64,000 nucleotides of DNA from Microcebus murinus (GCF_040939455.1 NC_134106.1:40384001-40448000); one strand, 5' to 3'; numbered from the stretch's first letter, positions 23,581 through 36,546 are shown. The notes: generated from the letters alone by a model not told the origin. Translations and numbers: made by a program.

Positions 23581-24039
23581 TAAATTTATATTAGAAAAAG
23601 AATATAATTGTATTAAATTTTGTGATTTATATATTGTGATTTTTCATTAATATTCCACTTGTTACATGTATTGTAAGACATGCATTCCATTGCTTAGAAA
23701 CTTTGAAAACACTGGCCTATAGAATTACCCAAGAGTGTCTCTCCATAAACTCCTCTAACATTTGCATTATGGGCAAACTAACAGGAATATATAGTGTTAC
23801 ATAAAACCTTCCATGGCTTATATTTGATAGCTTGTATTATAACAATTGTTTTCAGTCCTTTAGACTAGGAAATTCTAACCAGGAATGCAGGACTCCCTAC
23901 AATGTTGTTCCAGCCCACCCTCTAGTTTTGTCACCTGTTCTTCTTCAGTCTACTGGATACACTGAAGACTGCTTGCCATTTATCTGTTTCAAAAACATGG
24001 CTTACAACTTTGTCCTTGCTGCTTTTCTAACCCCAGGGA

Positions 24040-24240
24040 TTGCATTCTGTGCTGAGCTTTTCCCAGGTGTCACATATATAATTCTATTTAATTCTCACAG
24101 TGATCCTATGAGGTGGACATTATACAAATTTTAGCTCAAGAAACTGTGGGTCAGAGAAGTGAAGTAACTCACCCAAGATGATGATATGGCTAGAAAGAGG
24201 CAAACTCAAGTCTCTACCCCCAAAGCCTATATTCCCCAAT
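24040..24240 (-). repeat. MIR SINE, antisense
   Basis: 'attctcacagtgatcctatg', 'aggtggacattatac', 'cagagaagtgaagtaactca' and 'agaggcaaactcaagtct' follow the antisense MIR consensus in order. About 200 bp. Confidence 0.7.
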
Positions 24241-24364
24241 GCAGTATTTTTCCTTTTGAAAATCTCTACCCAAGTCTACCTAAATCTCTGAGGCCCAATT
24301 TGGGTCACACTTCCTCTATCAAGTCATTGCTACTCAATGCAGTTCAGTGAATCATCCCTTTTTA

Positions 24365-24600
24365 AAAACAATAAAATCTACCATGTACCAAGACTTCTGT
24401 TAAGTTCTTATATATAAATCATCTTATTTAATATTCTCATTGACCTTATGACATTAGTATAACATTTTAACAGATAAGAAGCTAGTTTCAGAGTGATAGA
24501 ATAATTCTGTTCAAGGTCCCAGACCTATAATAGTTCAGAGAAGGAGCTCAAACCCAGATCTGACCTAGAGCTTTTACCTACTTGTGATAATGTCCTGCTA
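24365..24600 (-). repeat. MIR SINE, antisense
   Basis: A second antisense MIR just downstream: 'aaatctaccatgtaccaaga', 'ttcttatatataaatcatct', 'attgaccttatgacattagt', 'agaataattctgttcaaggt' and 'ggagctcaaacccagatctg'. About 235 bp, more diverged than its neighbour. Confidence 0.6.
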
Positions 24601-24768
24601 CAGGAGTACCACCTACCCCACCAGGCAATGTGGTTATGGGATAATGTTTAACATTTAACTAATTAATGTTGGGATAATGTAAATGAAGTCATCCTGATTA
24701 TAAATAATAATAAGGAATGACTAACACAAACACCACGGATGCATATTAAAGAAGATAAATTGGGTGGC

Positions 24769-25223
24769 TATATTAGTTTCCTATTGCTCTTGTACCTCCC
24801 ACAAACCTAGTAGCTTAAGACAATAGAAATTTATTATCTTATAGTTCTGGAGGTTAGAGGTCCTAAAATCAAGGTGTTGGCAGGGCTGCATTCCTTCTGG
24901 AGACAATAGGAGAGGATCTGTTTATGTGACTTTCCTGGGTTCTAGAGGTTTCCTGGATTCCTAGGCTTATGGTTGCATCCTCCATCTCAAAGTCAGTGGT
25001 GCAGCATCTTCTAATCTCTATCCATCTCCGACCCTTATACCTTTATATTAAGATAACCCTTGTTATTATTTTGCCCTGACTGGATAGTCTAGGATAATCT
25101 GTCTATCTCCTAATCACATTTGCAAAGTTCCTTTTGCCAGATAATGTAACACATTTATGTTCTGGGGATTAGGATGTAGACATTTTTGCGGGGGGTGGGG
25201 GAGCCATTATTTAGCCTGCCACA
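24769..25223 (-). mobile_element. MaLR (MLT1-type) LTR, antisense
   Basis: Begins 'tattagtttcctattgctct', the antisense 3' terminus of MLT1-group LTRs, and includes 'agtagcttaagacaatagaa', 'tcaaggtgttggcagggctg', 'tgcattccttctggagac', 'tttgcaaagttccttttgcc', 'tctggggattaggatgtaga' and 'agcctgccaca'. About 455 bp. It resembles the copy at 13.7 kb closely enough to be the same or a sister subfamily. No internal region attached. Confidence 0.75.
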
Positions 25224-27689
25224 GTGGTAGTGGTGTACAGGACATTCAGCTAGCAAAGGCTGGGGGGACAGAGTTGAGGACTGATTGTTTGGATAGATAT
25301 TATAGGTATTTTTATGGTAAGGAAACACAGAGAATAATGTGAATAATGGGAATAAATCCAAAGGAATAAAAGCTCTAATGGTGAGATTTCAGGCAGCATT
25401 TTCCAAAATTTAATAGGTAAATAATTTCCCATTGTGCTAACATGGTACACCAACCTAGAAAAAATACCCAGAGAAATTTCTCAGTAATTCCTTACCAAGG
25501 ATACAAGTGCAGTGATTGAACATACTCTTTGTGAACCCCTTCAATCCCACTGGAGCACTGTGAATGGAGACACGGCCAAATAGCAGGGCTGGGTCTGCCT
25601 CCACCCTCCAGCTGAAATGAGCACTCCTATTTTTTTTTTAAGCGGTGGAGAGATGGCATCTAAGTGAGTGACCTACTTGTTGAAGTTTTCACTGCAGTGA
25701 GGTTGAGAGATTGGAACTTAATCTGTGGTTGCTAGACTTTCTGCCCAGTGCTTCTTTCCATTCTGACTCACTGAAATTGAGAAATGTTTGAAAGGCAATG
25801 GAGGGAAAAAAGTTATCAGCTAACAGAAAGACTCCAGAGACTGCAGAACAGCCAGGGCTTTGTGTGGTATGTTAGAGGAACACCAGATTCCTTTTCGTGC
25901 TTCACTTGTAAATAGAGCCCCATTTTCCATGATTTCCTCTTGGTCCCTTTTTCCTCTTCGAGGAAATGTCAGAGTCTCTGGACGTGGCTTGTAGTATGAG
26001 TGCTCATGACAGGAAAGGCCAGAATCATTGGAGGAACACAGCAAATGATTTTTTCCTATTTGAGTTGTTCATGTGACTTAGCAGTGAAATGGCCAGAGGA
26101 GGAAACAAAGAATTGTTCCAGTCAAAGAAAATGTTTCAGGTTGTTATACAGAATATATCATGGTATCTAATTTCCATGTGATTAATACCTTTGACAGTTG
26201 GATTCTAAATTTGAAGTTACTTTTTTCCTCCCATATCTGCAGTGCAAGCAAAATGCAGAATGCTGATTTTTTTTGAGACTACTATATCAAGCTTTCAGAA
26301 CAGAGATAGATATAATTCTAGCATCTTGCAAATAGAGATGCAAATAGTAAGCGAAATAAATGGCAAGCATTTGCAGAGTAACCTGAAGGAAATAAATGTC
26401 TTTACTTAGGGAATTTCAAAATAGTTGATTTTAACTACAGGAGGTATTTTTTGTGTTGGGTATCTGATAATTACATTTAAGATCTTGGTATCCACATTTG
26501 GTGAACTGGGTAAGACAAGACTTCTTGACGTATGTTGGTTTAACAAGGTGTGTTTAAGTTTCAAGATGCTATGTGTTAACACTTTCCACTCTGGTAGAAA
26601 GGTATAGCTACATCATAAGATCTGTTTCAGCCAATAGAACCTCTCCTTTGGATGTTTATCTCATCTACGCTGACACAGGGTCTCTTATTCATCCACAATG
26701 ACATGTTACGGCTGACATGCTCCCCATTTCAAGAGAATTTGCTTTTAAAAGGAGTCTGAAGGAAATGACACTTTCTACTATAGCTAATGCAGAATTGCAT
26801 GTAACAGTGGAGAAGGCATTTTGGAGAAAGAGGATTTTCTCCTGCAAATAACTACATTTTATATCCTGGTTTTCCACTGTCCTTTACCATCAAAAGGAAT
26901 TTAAATGCTCCTTTCTCTCAGTGTAATATCTAAACTAGTTTTTTCTAATGCTTCAATCTCTGGAATGCATAAAAATCTATTAACAGTTAACTTGAGAATG
27001 CAGTAACAAAGATTGATCAGCTACCATTTCTCAGTGCTAGAACCAGGACTGAATCAGCATCCTAACAACTTACTAGCAGCTGGAACATCTGGAAGAACAT
27101 CAGAAGTATAAAGGAAACAATTTCTCATGGCCAGGGCTCAGACTAATTCAAACACACAAAGTGATGGTAAATTCTCTTTGGCTCTTGCTCTGTGTTGGAA
27201 GCATCATATTCCTGCCAGGACAACCAGTATGGCTGAAAGGAGAAAGTTAAACAGCAATTAGGTGGCACTAATATGGCTCCAATATAATCTCTCCCCTGGT
27301 TTCAAGTTTCTGACTGCCAGGACTCTTGGCCACCATCCCAGGGTTTAATTGCATTTTGCAAGTAGCCATGGTACACTTGCCACTATATCTCCCCAACTAA
27401 TTTCAAACATAATCCTCATATCCAGTTCAGTAAAAAAGAACTAAAATACCTCTGATAGAAAAATGAAAATGTTGTCTAGTTTAAAGATTGGTCTAATTAA
27501 GGAAATAGCTGGTTCTTAGGGGGAAAGAATAAGGAGGTAAAATACAAAAATCATAGCCTTGAATTTTAAAATGTTTAGTAAAGCACCAAAAAGTAATTAT
27601 TTGTGATAAGGTTTGAGACATCGCTATTGTTTAAAGTTTATGTGCATTTTTAGGTGGAATGGATTTTAAGTGTGATTTGATCATAGGGC
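25224..27689. other. Unique non-coding DNA
   Basis: The longest repeat-free stretch of the first half. No gene, RNA or repeat recognised. The section at 26.23-26.42 kb has an ATGCAAAT octamer-like word (near 26339) among less decayed sequence and is a weak candidate for a conserved element. Confidence 0.45.
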
Positions 27690-27870
27690 AATTGAGAGGC
27701 AGTAGGGCATAGTGGAAAGCATACTGGTCATTCTGGAGACCCCTGGGTCTAAGCCAGATAAACTGTGTTTTAGTCTCACTTGTGCTATTTACTAACTATA
27801 TGAACTTGGAGAAGCTACTTGAAAACTCCATTCTCTGTTTTCTCACCAACATATTGAGGCTAAAAAAAAA
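27690..27870 (+). repeat. MIR SINE
   Basis: Sense MIR with its tRNA-like head: 'agtagggcatagtggaaagc', 'tctggagacccctgggtcta', 'tcacttgtgctatttactaa', 'ctatatgaacttggagaagc' and 'ttctctgttttctcacc'. About 180 bp. Confidence 0.7.
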
Positions 27871-28104
27871 TTTTTCCTCATCTAATTTACAGGATTTATT
27901 GCTAAAATACTTGCAAAATTACAAAATGATTTTAAGGCCTTATAGTAAAATCTAAGTAGAGAGTGCTTTTAGTAAATATTTCTAGTAAAAAGATGTTTAT
28001 CAACAACAGTCATCTATAAAATTGTGAAGAAGGCTGGAGAAAGGTAAATAGAAAGGATGAGTTTTATGGAAGACAACACATGGACAAAAAGGGCACACCG
28101 GGAA

Positions 28105-29250
28105 GTGGGGAGCAAAATGGCTGAATAGAAACCTCCAGCTATCCTCCCTCCACACAAAACACCAGGTTCAACAACTATCCACACAAGGAAGCACCTTCAG
28201 AAGAACCGAAAATCAGGTGAGCAATCACACTACCTGGTTTTAACATTACACCAAGGAAGAGGCACCACAGAAGAAGGCAGAAAAGACAGCGTGCAGAGTG
28301 GAGAGAGAAACCATGTGCCTGGGGGAGAGAGAGTTAAATGACTGTGGGACTTTACATTGAAACTCAGGGTTACCCTAGCACAGGGGGACACAGCACGGGG
28401 TGGAATTCTGCCAGTGTCCAGGAAGAGAGCATTCAGACCATTCAGAGAATTCAGCATTCATAGCATTCAGAAAATTCTCTGTCCTGAAACCCTACTTCCC
28501 ACTAGCCCTAACACCAGAACATGAAAAGTAGCCCAGGGCCTGGTCTAAATTCATAAAGGAGTCTGGCCACAAAGATGGTAGTCTTGGGCAATTCCTCCTG
28601 CTGTGCTGGCTCAAAGCCAGTGGACTTGAGGTGTAGGTGACTAAGTGAGATATCAACGGTGGCCAAGCCAGTGCCTGTGTCACCTCTTCCCCAACTATAG
28701 GCAGTACAGTTCAGGGAGAGTCTTATTCCACTTGGGGAAAAGAAAAGGAAGAGCTCAAAGGACTTTGTTTTGCAACTAGGGTACCAGTTCAGCCACAGTA
28801 AAATAAAGTATCAAGCAGACCCCTGAAGTCCTTGAGTCCAGGCTTTAGTTCCTGGATGACATTTCTGGACTCACCTTAGATCAGAAAGAAACATGCCACC
28901 CTGAAGGGAAAGACCCAGTTCTGGCAGGATTCACCACATGCTGACTAAAGAGCCCTTGGGCTTTGAAAAAACATCGGAAGTAGCCAGCTAAGAGTCACCA
29001 CTGACTTTGGGTAATACTGGGCTGGCTTCAGGTATGACCTGGTGCTGGTGGCCACAAGGGAGTGTCCACATCAGTCTTTCCCAAGTTCCAGCAGTCCAAC
29101 ACAAAGAGTGAGGGAAGAGAGTGAGAGACTTTGCCTGGTAAACCAGGGAGTTCTCCCATATCTTACCCAATTCCACCAAGGTGGTACGACCAGAGGTCTG
29201 CAAGAATCATAGCATTACTGGGCTTTGAGCACCCCCAGTGCTGATATGGC
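28105..29250 (+). promoter_or_regulatory. L1 5' UTR (decayed promoter region)
   Basis: About 1.1 kb between the element's head and the ORF1 remains, more GC-rich than the rest of the L1, with 'cacaaggaagcaccttcaga' and 'aaaatcaggtgagcaatcac' near its start. In L1 this region holds the internal Pol II promoter. Here it has lost nearly all CpG, consistent with long methylation and inactivity. Activity is not expected. Confidence 0.65.
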
Positions 29251-29289
29251 TGCAGAGACCAAAGAATTCGATCACAACACTCAATTCCC

Positions 29290-30350
29290 ATTGAGTGTTT
29301 GGAAAGCCTTCTCAAAATGGACAGGATCAAACAAGCCCAGACTGAAGACTAAAATAGACACCTAACTCTTCAATGCCCAGACAGTTATGAACATCCATAA
29401 GCATCAAGAACATCCAGGAAAAAAATATCTCACCAAACAAATTAAATAAGGTGTCTGTGACCAACCCTGGAGTGATGGAAATATGTGACCTTTCAGATAA
29501 AGAATTCAAAATAGCTGTCCTGAATAAGCTCAATGAACTTTAAGACAACACAGAGAAGTAATTCAGAAGCTTATCAGAGAAATGTAACAAAGAGATTGAA
29601 ATAAAAATCAAGCAGAAATTCTAGAGCTTGAGAATTGAGTTGACAAACTGAGAAATTGATTGGAGTTCTCAACAGCAGAATTGATTAAACAGAATAAAGA
29701 ATTACTGAGCTTGAAGAAAGCCTATTTGAAAACACATAGGCAGAAGAGAAAAAATAAAAAATGAATAAAACAGAATGAAGCATACCTATAATATCTAGAA
29801 AATAGCCTCAAAAGGACAAATCTAAGAGCTATTGGCCTTACAGAGGAGGTAGAGAGAGCAATTGGGGTAGAAAGTTTACTCAAAGAAATAATAACAGAGA
29901 AATTTCCAAACCTAAAGAAAGATATCAATATTCAGATATAAGGTAATAGAACACCAAGCAGATTTAACCCAAAAAAGACTACCTCAAGGCATTTAATAAT
30001 CATGCTCCCCTAAAAAGGAAAAAAAAAAAAAAAACTCCCAAAGGTAACACATAAAGAAAAGTCCTAAGGGAAGTAAGAAAAAAAGAAAAAAAAAAAAAAA
30101 AGGTACAAAAGAACTCCAATACATCTGGCAGCAGACTTTTCAGTAGAAACCTTATAGGCCAGGAGAGAATGGCATGAGATATTCAAAGTGTTAAAGGAAA
30201 AGAACTTTAAGCCTAGGATATTATATACTGCAAGAGTATGGATGAGAAATAAAGACTTTCCCAAACAAAAGCTGAGGAATTTTAACACACTACCTGTCCT
30301 ATAAGAAACGCTAAAAGAATTCTTCAATATGAAAAAAAAGGACATTAATG
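29290..30350 (+). pseudogene. L1 ORF1 remnant
   Basis: Broken reading frame at the ORF1 position (RNA-binding chaperone of the L1 particle). The C-terminal part is easiest to see: 'ctggcagcagacttttcagt' (30125), 'ataggccaggagagaatggc' and 'acctgtcctataagaaacgc'. Many stops; A-runs near 30019-30034 and 30085-30101. No usable start codon or intact coiled-coil region. Confidence 0.6.
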
Positions 30351-30856
30351 AACAATAAATCATATGAAGATATATAACTCACTGGTAACAGTAGGACGCA
30401 GATACAGAATACTCTATTGCTATAATTGTGGTATATGAACCACTTACATCTTGAGTAGGAAGACAAAAAGACAAACTTACCAAAAATAACTACAACAGGT
30501 TTTTGAGAGATAGATAGTACAAAAAGATATGGATGAAAATAACAAAGAGTTAAAAAGGAGGAAGTGGTGGAGTTAAAAAGTAGAATTTCTCTTAGATTAC
30601 TCTTTGCTTGTTTATTTGTTTGTAAACAGAGTTGTCATATATTTAAAACAATTGTTTATAAACTGTTTTTGCAAGCTTCATGGTAACCTCAAATAAAAAA
30701 AGTTGCAAAAGATACATAAAAAATAAAAAGCAAGAAATTGAAACATACTACCACAGAAAAATATTTCTAACAAAGGAGGACAGGAAGGAAGGAAGAAAGA
30801 GAGGACCACAAAACAACCAGATATCAAATAACAACATAGCTGTAAGTAAGTACTTT

Positions 30857-33660
30857 CCTATTACAAATAACAATGAATGTAAATGGACTAAACAATCCAA
30901 AGACAGAGTACCTGAATGGATTAACAAAACGAGAGCAAACTATATATTGTCTGAAAGAAACCCGTTTCACCTATAAAGACACATGTAGAATAAAAATAAA
31001 AAGATGGAAAAATATTCCATGTGAATGGAAACAAACAAACAAAAAAGGGCAGGAATAGATATACTTTTATCATATAGAACATATTTTAAAACAAAAACTA
31101 TAAAAAGGGACAAAAAGGATCATTATATAATGATAAAGGGGTCAATTCAGAAAGAGGGCATAATTCTAAATATTTATGCACCTAACACTGAAGCACCCAG
31201 ATATATAAAGCAAAGATTATCAGAGCTAAAGAGAAGATACAACCCAATGCAATAATCACTGGAGACGTCAACACTCTACTTTCAGCATTGGACACATCAT
31301 CCAGACAGAAAACCAACTAAGAAACATTGGACTTAATCTACACTATAGACCAAATGTAACTCATGAATCATTCGCAAGTATAGACCATATTTTAGGCCAC
31401 AAAACAAGCCTTAAAAAATTAAAAAGAATTGAAATCATACCAAATATTTTCTCTGACCATAATGGAATAAAATTAGAAATCAATAACAAGAGGAACATTA
31501 GAAAATATACAAGCACGTGGAAATTAAACAATATGCTCCTGAATGACAAGTCAGTCAATGACGGGATTGAAAAAGAAATTTAAAAATTCTTGAAACAAAT
31601 GAAACCAACAACATAGCAAAACCTGTGGGATATAGCAAAAGCAATTATAAGAGGAAAGTTTATAGCAATATGTGTCTACATCAAAAAAGTAGAAAAGCTT
31701 CAAATAAACAACCTAATGATACATTTCAAGGAACTAGAAAAACAAAAGCAAACCAAACCCAAAATTAGTAGAAGAAAAGAAATAATGGAGATCAGAGCAT
31801 AAATAAATGAAATTGAAACAAAAAAATACAAAAGATTAAGAAAACAAAATTTGTTTTTTGAAAAGAAAACAAAACTGACACGCCTTTAGTTAGACTAAGA
31901 AGAAAAGAGAGAAGACCTAAATAAATAAAATCAGAGATGACAAAGGAGTCACTAAAACTGATACTGCAGAAATCCAAAGAATCATTAGTGACTACTAGGA
32001 GTAACTATATACCAATAAATTGGAAAACATAGAATAAATGGATAAATTTCTAGACACATACAACCTGCCAAGATTGAGCCAAGAAGAAATCCCAACCTTA
32101 GTAAACCAATAACAAGTAACAAGGTAGAAACAGTAATAAAAAGTCTCCCATCAAAGAAAAGCTCAGGACCTAATGGCTTCATTGCTAAATTCTAGCAACC
32201 ATTCAAAGAAGAATACCAATTCTACTTAAACTATTCAAAAAAATCAAGGATGAGGAAGTACTTCCAAACTTCATTCTATGAGGCCTGTATCACCCTGATG
32301 CAAATATCAGACAAATCAACAAAAAAAGAAAACTATAGGCCAATATCTCTGATGAACATAGAGGCAAAAATTCTCAATAAAATACTACAAAACAAATTCA
32401 ACAACACATTAAATAGATTATGTATGATGATCAAGTGGGATTCCTCCCAGAGATGCAAGGAAGGTTTAACAGATACAAATTGATCAACAAGATACATCAT
32501 ATCAACAAAACAAAGAACAAAAACTATATTATCCTTTCAATTGATGCTGAAAGAGCATTTGATAAAATTCAACATCCCTTCATGATAAAAACTCTCAGGA
32601 ATTTTCATCAACACGGTAAAAGCCACATCTTATACTGAATGGGGAAAAACTAAAAACCTTTCCTTTAAGATCTGGAACAAAACAAGAATGCCAATTTTCC
32701 CCACTATTATTCAAAATAGTACTGGAAGTTAGCAACCAGACAAGAGAAAGAAATAAAGTCCATCCAAATTGGAAAAGGAGAAGTCAAATTACCCTTGTTT
32801 GCAGATGATATAATCTTATATCTAGAGAAACCTAACAATTCCACAAAAAAACCTGTTAGAACTGATAAACAACCTTAGTAATTTTGCAGGATACAAAATC
32901 AGTGTACAAAAATCTGTAGTAGTTCTATGTGCCAATGGTAAATAATCCAAAATACAAAGCAAGAAAGTAATCCCATTTGTAATACCTATAAATAAAATAA
33001 AATACTTAAGAATAAATTTAACCAAATAAATGAAAGATCTCTATAATGAAAACCATAAAACATTGTTGAAAGAAATTGAAGAAGACATAAAAAAATGGAA
33101 ATATATTCCATGCCCATGGATTGGAAGAATCAATAATGTTAAAATGTCTATACTACCCTAATGAATCTACAGATTCAATGCAATCCTCATTAAAATACCA
33201 GTGACATTCTTCACAGAAATAAAAGAAATAATCCTAAAATTTATAGGAAACCACAAAGACCCAGAATAGCTAAAGCCATCCTGAGCAAAAATAACAAAAC
33301 TAGAAGAATCTCATTAGTTCACTCCATTTTACACTACAGAGCTATAGTAACCACAACAGCATTCTACTAGCTTAAAAAGAGACACATAGACCAATGGAAC
33401 AGAAAAGATGACCCTGAAATAAATCCACATATCTATAGTGAACTTATCTTTGACAAAGGTGCCAAGAACATAGTGAATGGGGAACAGTCTCTTCAATAAA
33501 TGATGCTGGGAAAACTGGATATCTGTATGCAGAAGAATGAAACCAGACCCTACCTCTTGCCATATTAAAAAAATCAAATCGAAATGGATTAAAGACTTAA
33601 ATCTAAGACCTGAAACTATGAGACTGCTAACAGAAAACATTGGGGAAACACCTCAATGTA
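30857..33660 (+). pseudogene. L1 ORF2 remnant (endonuclease and RT)
   Basis: ORF2 encodes the L1 endonuclease and reverse transcriptase. The N-terminal endonuclease region starts near 30870 and retains the N-V-N-G motif and a K-E-T in place of the family's Q-E-T. The RT region shows D-A-E-R-A-F-D-K at 32543-32566 and the catalytic F-A-D-D at 32798-32809. It is broken into many short frames by stops and shifts. It ends near 33660 without the C-terminal cysteine-rich region because of the internal deletion. Non-functional. Confidence 0.8.
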
Positions 33661-33834
33661 TCATAACATCACATTTTCCCCCATAAATATATACAATTAT
33701 TATTTGTACAATAAGAGGAAAATAAATAAATTTTAAGTGAAAAAAACAGCACATTGGGAATTTTACCTCGTTGTGCTAATTCTAAGTAGAATGGGCAAAT
33801 CTTATTTTTCCATTAGGCTACAGTGCAGTATAAT

Positions 33835-34330
33835 AAAGTTGCTAGTCCATCAGTTGACAGTATCTATTGAGCGCTTATAGTATACTTCACACTGTGCTAG
33901 CCATTGTGGGAATTACAGAACATTCTAGTCTCTTTTCTTAAGGAGATTATAATCTTGTTTAAGAAATAAGACCCAGATATCATGTCATTGGACAAGAAAA
34001 TACGTGCCAAGTACACATTTGAAGAACAGTAGAATTTAAAGTCCTAAGGAGAAGAAAAAAAGAAAAGAATGGCTTAAAAAGTCTTCATAGAAGAGATAAG
34101 ACCTGAGTAGGGCCTCAAAAGATAGTTATGATTTGAAAATAGGAAATATGTAAAAGGTTCGATGTTTCAGGAGAAGGAAACATAATTAGTAAAACTATAG
34201 ATAAGGGAATAAGGAAGATAAAATGAGAGGTAGCTATGTCAAATACAATGTGACTTATAACCTTGTTTATAGCTCTTATGTGAGCAGATATGGCAAAGTT
34301 GCCCATGAAAAAGGCAACAGCCATTTAATA
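33835..34330 (-). repeat. L2 LINE 3' region, antisense
   Basis: 'tattgagcgcttatagtata', 'cacactgtgctagccattgt', 'ttaaggagattataatcttg', 'ttcatagaagagataagacc' and 'tgagtagggcctcaaaagat' give the antisense L2 3' UTR in order. Diverged and somewhat AT-biased. Confidence 0.65.
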
Positions 34331-35439
34331 CCTATAACAAACAGTAACTCATGTAATTCATAAATATCTGCCTCTTCCTGAGAGACAACAGGTACTCTGG
34401 ATGAACAAGGCAAACCTGAAAACGGTGAAAATATTTTAAATGCAAAAGAACACATGACAATAAAAGGACCAAATTCAATAAGGTCAAAAATCAGCTGCCA
34501 AAGTCAAGTTAGGGAATCGAGAGTTCCCAAGTTGAGATGAGATCAAACAAGAATAGAATATTCAGAGAGAGAGCCGGTCCTGAGTCTTTGCCTCCAAGAC
34601 CAGCTAGTCATTCAGACTTGCATTTATAAGCCAAAAGAAAACATTCAAGGTTCTTACTCAAAGACCTAGGAGTGGGAATGGAGGGAAATCACTAGATCAA
34701 TAATAGGTCTCAGAAATCAAATTTTCCATTATAATGCTATTCCTTTAAGATCCTAGATACAGAAAGAAAGTTTTTATGCCCCCTAAGCAGAAAGAACCAT
34801 ACAGCGTGAACAAAGCCTCAAGTTGGCCTTCTTATTTTATTTCGGATAAATTTCAAATATGAATAAGTTTGGAGGAGTCTTTGTGAAGATTAATTATATA
34901 GACTTGAAGAAAAAATAATTAAAATATGTTTTGAAATATTTACTTCCAATAGTTAGAAGATAATGTTCACCTCATATCATTTGAGATAACGGGAAACAGG
35001 GAGGAAAAACAGAAGTTTCAAGGCTGAGTCCCCTGAAACAATGTCTGTAGGGTAGTTTTATATAGATTTAGAAATTCTCTCTGCAGCTTTCTCCAGAGAC
35101 ACCAGCATTGTGATGTGGAGTCTATCAATGCCGTTGCAAGGGTAATGCTTACAGTGCCTGTGGTATTCTTGTACCAACCTCAGCCTGAAGACCAGGTTTG
35201 GCAGAAGTAAATAAAAGAACACAATTAGGAACTGTCATAAAGCCCATTCATTTTATTAACAAGTTTAAAGAAGACAGGTCAGAGCCTATGAATTACTGTT
35301 GTGTAAAATAATGATCTAGATTTAATTAATCTGGTTATCCTTTTATTCTTGAGACTTTTTGGTTTGGTCTTAACTTACCAGTAAAAAAACCCAAAGAACA
35401 GAAGTTATGAGCAGACAACACAATCGATTGAATTAGCAC
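34331..35439. other. Unique non-coding DNA
   Basis: About 1.1 kb with no repeat or gene recognised. AT-rich, with a few decayed A-rich words but no LINE signature that I can place. Confidence 0.45.
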
Positions 35440-36475
35440 ATGAAAAAAAATCTAGATCCTTTTTGCAAGCCTTAAACCAAAATAAATTCCAGATGGACTA
35501 AAGTTTTAAATATAAATAACAGAAGCTCGAGTGCAATAGAAGAAATAAGTAAATAATTATACTTGGTAGAAGAGAATTGCCCAGGCATATCTCCAAAGAC
35601 AAAGCTTATAAGAGAAAATACCAATAGATTTGTTAACACAAAATTTTAAATTTGGTAAGGCAAATAAATTCACACATATAATTAAAAAGCAAGTCATAGT
35701 CTGCAAAAGCATTTATAATGCATATAAAGAATTGATTTCCTTAATATTAATATATTTCTTAATATACATAAGGGACTGATGAGGAATTCCTTACTATTTA
35801 AAGAAATCTTATAGGCCAATGAGAGATGACAACCCTAGTGGAAAAAATGAAATATTAATCATAAGAATAATATTCATTTTCATTAGTGATCAAATAAGCG
35901 CTACTTTATTAAAAATTATATTTTGGCTGTGAAATTATAAAAGAAAAATATCCAGTGTTCATAAAGATGTGGTGAAAATGTAATCTCATATACTGAAATA
36001 GCAATGGTTGAATTTTATTTACTACATGCTATGTGTTAGAGCCTATTTTACATTTTATGTATATGTTCCAAATTAATCTTCAGAACAATAATTTCTGTTA
36101 TTTTACCTATTTTTCATATGTTGAAAAAGAGACCCGGAGGGGTTCAATAACATGCCCAGGTCCCTCACCCAGAAAAACTTGAACTAAGATTTGGACCCAG
36201 AGTCTACCTAAGAGGCCACAGTCTTAGCCATCACTCTGATGGCTATCTCCATTTAAGGGGAATATAAATTGATAATACCTTTCTAAGAGACAATTTGGTA
36301 AAACAATGATTTAATTGTAAAAGTTGTCAAAAATGTTTATATGCATTTAAATTTTTTTAATCCAAATATCAAAGAAATGGGAAATAGTGATGTAAATTTA
36401 AAGAATTTTATAAGAATACTATGTAGATATTAAAAATGGCAGTATAGAAATATATTTATGGTCAGGGAAATATTA
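35440..36475 (+). mobile_element. Old L1M ORF2 C-terminal region, split by MIR
   Basis: 'ccaaaataaattccagatgg' (35478), 'gtagaagagaattgcccagg', 'ataggccaatgagagatgac' and 'gatgtggtgaaaatgtaatc' follow the order of an old L1 ORF2 C-terminal region. After the MIR (36005-36245) the same element resumes with 'gggaatataaattgataata' and 'agagacaatttggtaaaac', then the ORF2 end and 3' UTR. Non-coding remains only. Confidence 0.6.
36005..36245 (-). repeat. MIR SINE inserted in L1M, antisense
   Basis: 'tttactacatgctatgtgtt', 'ttaatcttcagaacaataat', 'aaaaagagacccggaggggt', 'caataacatgcccaggtccc' and 'gatttggacccagagtctac' give an antisense MIR. L1M sequence lies on both sides, so the MIR inserted later than that L1. 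Confidence 0.7.
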
Positions 36476-36502
36476 TTTGAATGCAAGAAGCATGGTACAA
36501 AT

Positions 36503-36508
36503 AGTTCC
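36503..36508. repeat. Target-site duplication, left (6 bp)
   Basis: 'agttcc' immediately before the LTR, repeated exactly at 36846-36851 immediately after it. Six bases is the usual duplication length for class II (betaretrovirus-like) integrases. Confidence 0.9.
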
Positions 36509-36535
36509 TGTGGGGCGCGGTGTTAACGCCATTGC

Positions 36536-36546
36536 AAGATGGCGCC
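36536..36546 (+). promoter_or_regulatory. YY1-type site in the LTR
   Basis: AAGATGGCGCC fits the YY1 binding consensus (core AAGATGG). Such sites are common in retroviral LTRs and L1 promoters. Presence is visible; binding is inferred. Confidence 0.5.

Larger units (their letters stand above)
28090..33745 (+). mobile_element. Near-full-length decayed L1 (L1MA/L1PB-like)
   Basis: One sense L1 occupies about 5.65 kb. The head reads 'aaaatggctgaatagaaacc' (28122), typical of an L1 5' UTR, and the tail reads 'taaatatatacaattattat' before an A-rich end. Parts in order: 5' UTR to about 29.25 kb, ORF1 remains to about 30.35 kb, a long inter-ORF stretch, and ORF2 from about 30.86 kb. Sequence jumps at about 33660 from the ORF2 C-terminal region straight to the 3' end, so the last part of ORF2 and most of the 3' UTR are missing. 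The related words 'acaacacatgga' (28073) and 'acagcacattgg' (33746) flank it and may be a worn target-site duplication. Every frame is broken by stops and shifts. Confidence 0.85.

Noticed and set aside
30680..33025. Runs of 60-100 codon frames with reverse-transcriptase-like residues
   Set aside because: They are fragments of the decayed L1 ORF2, not separate genes.
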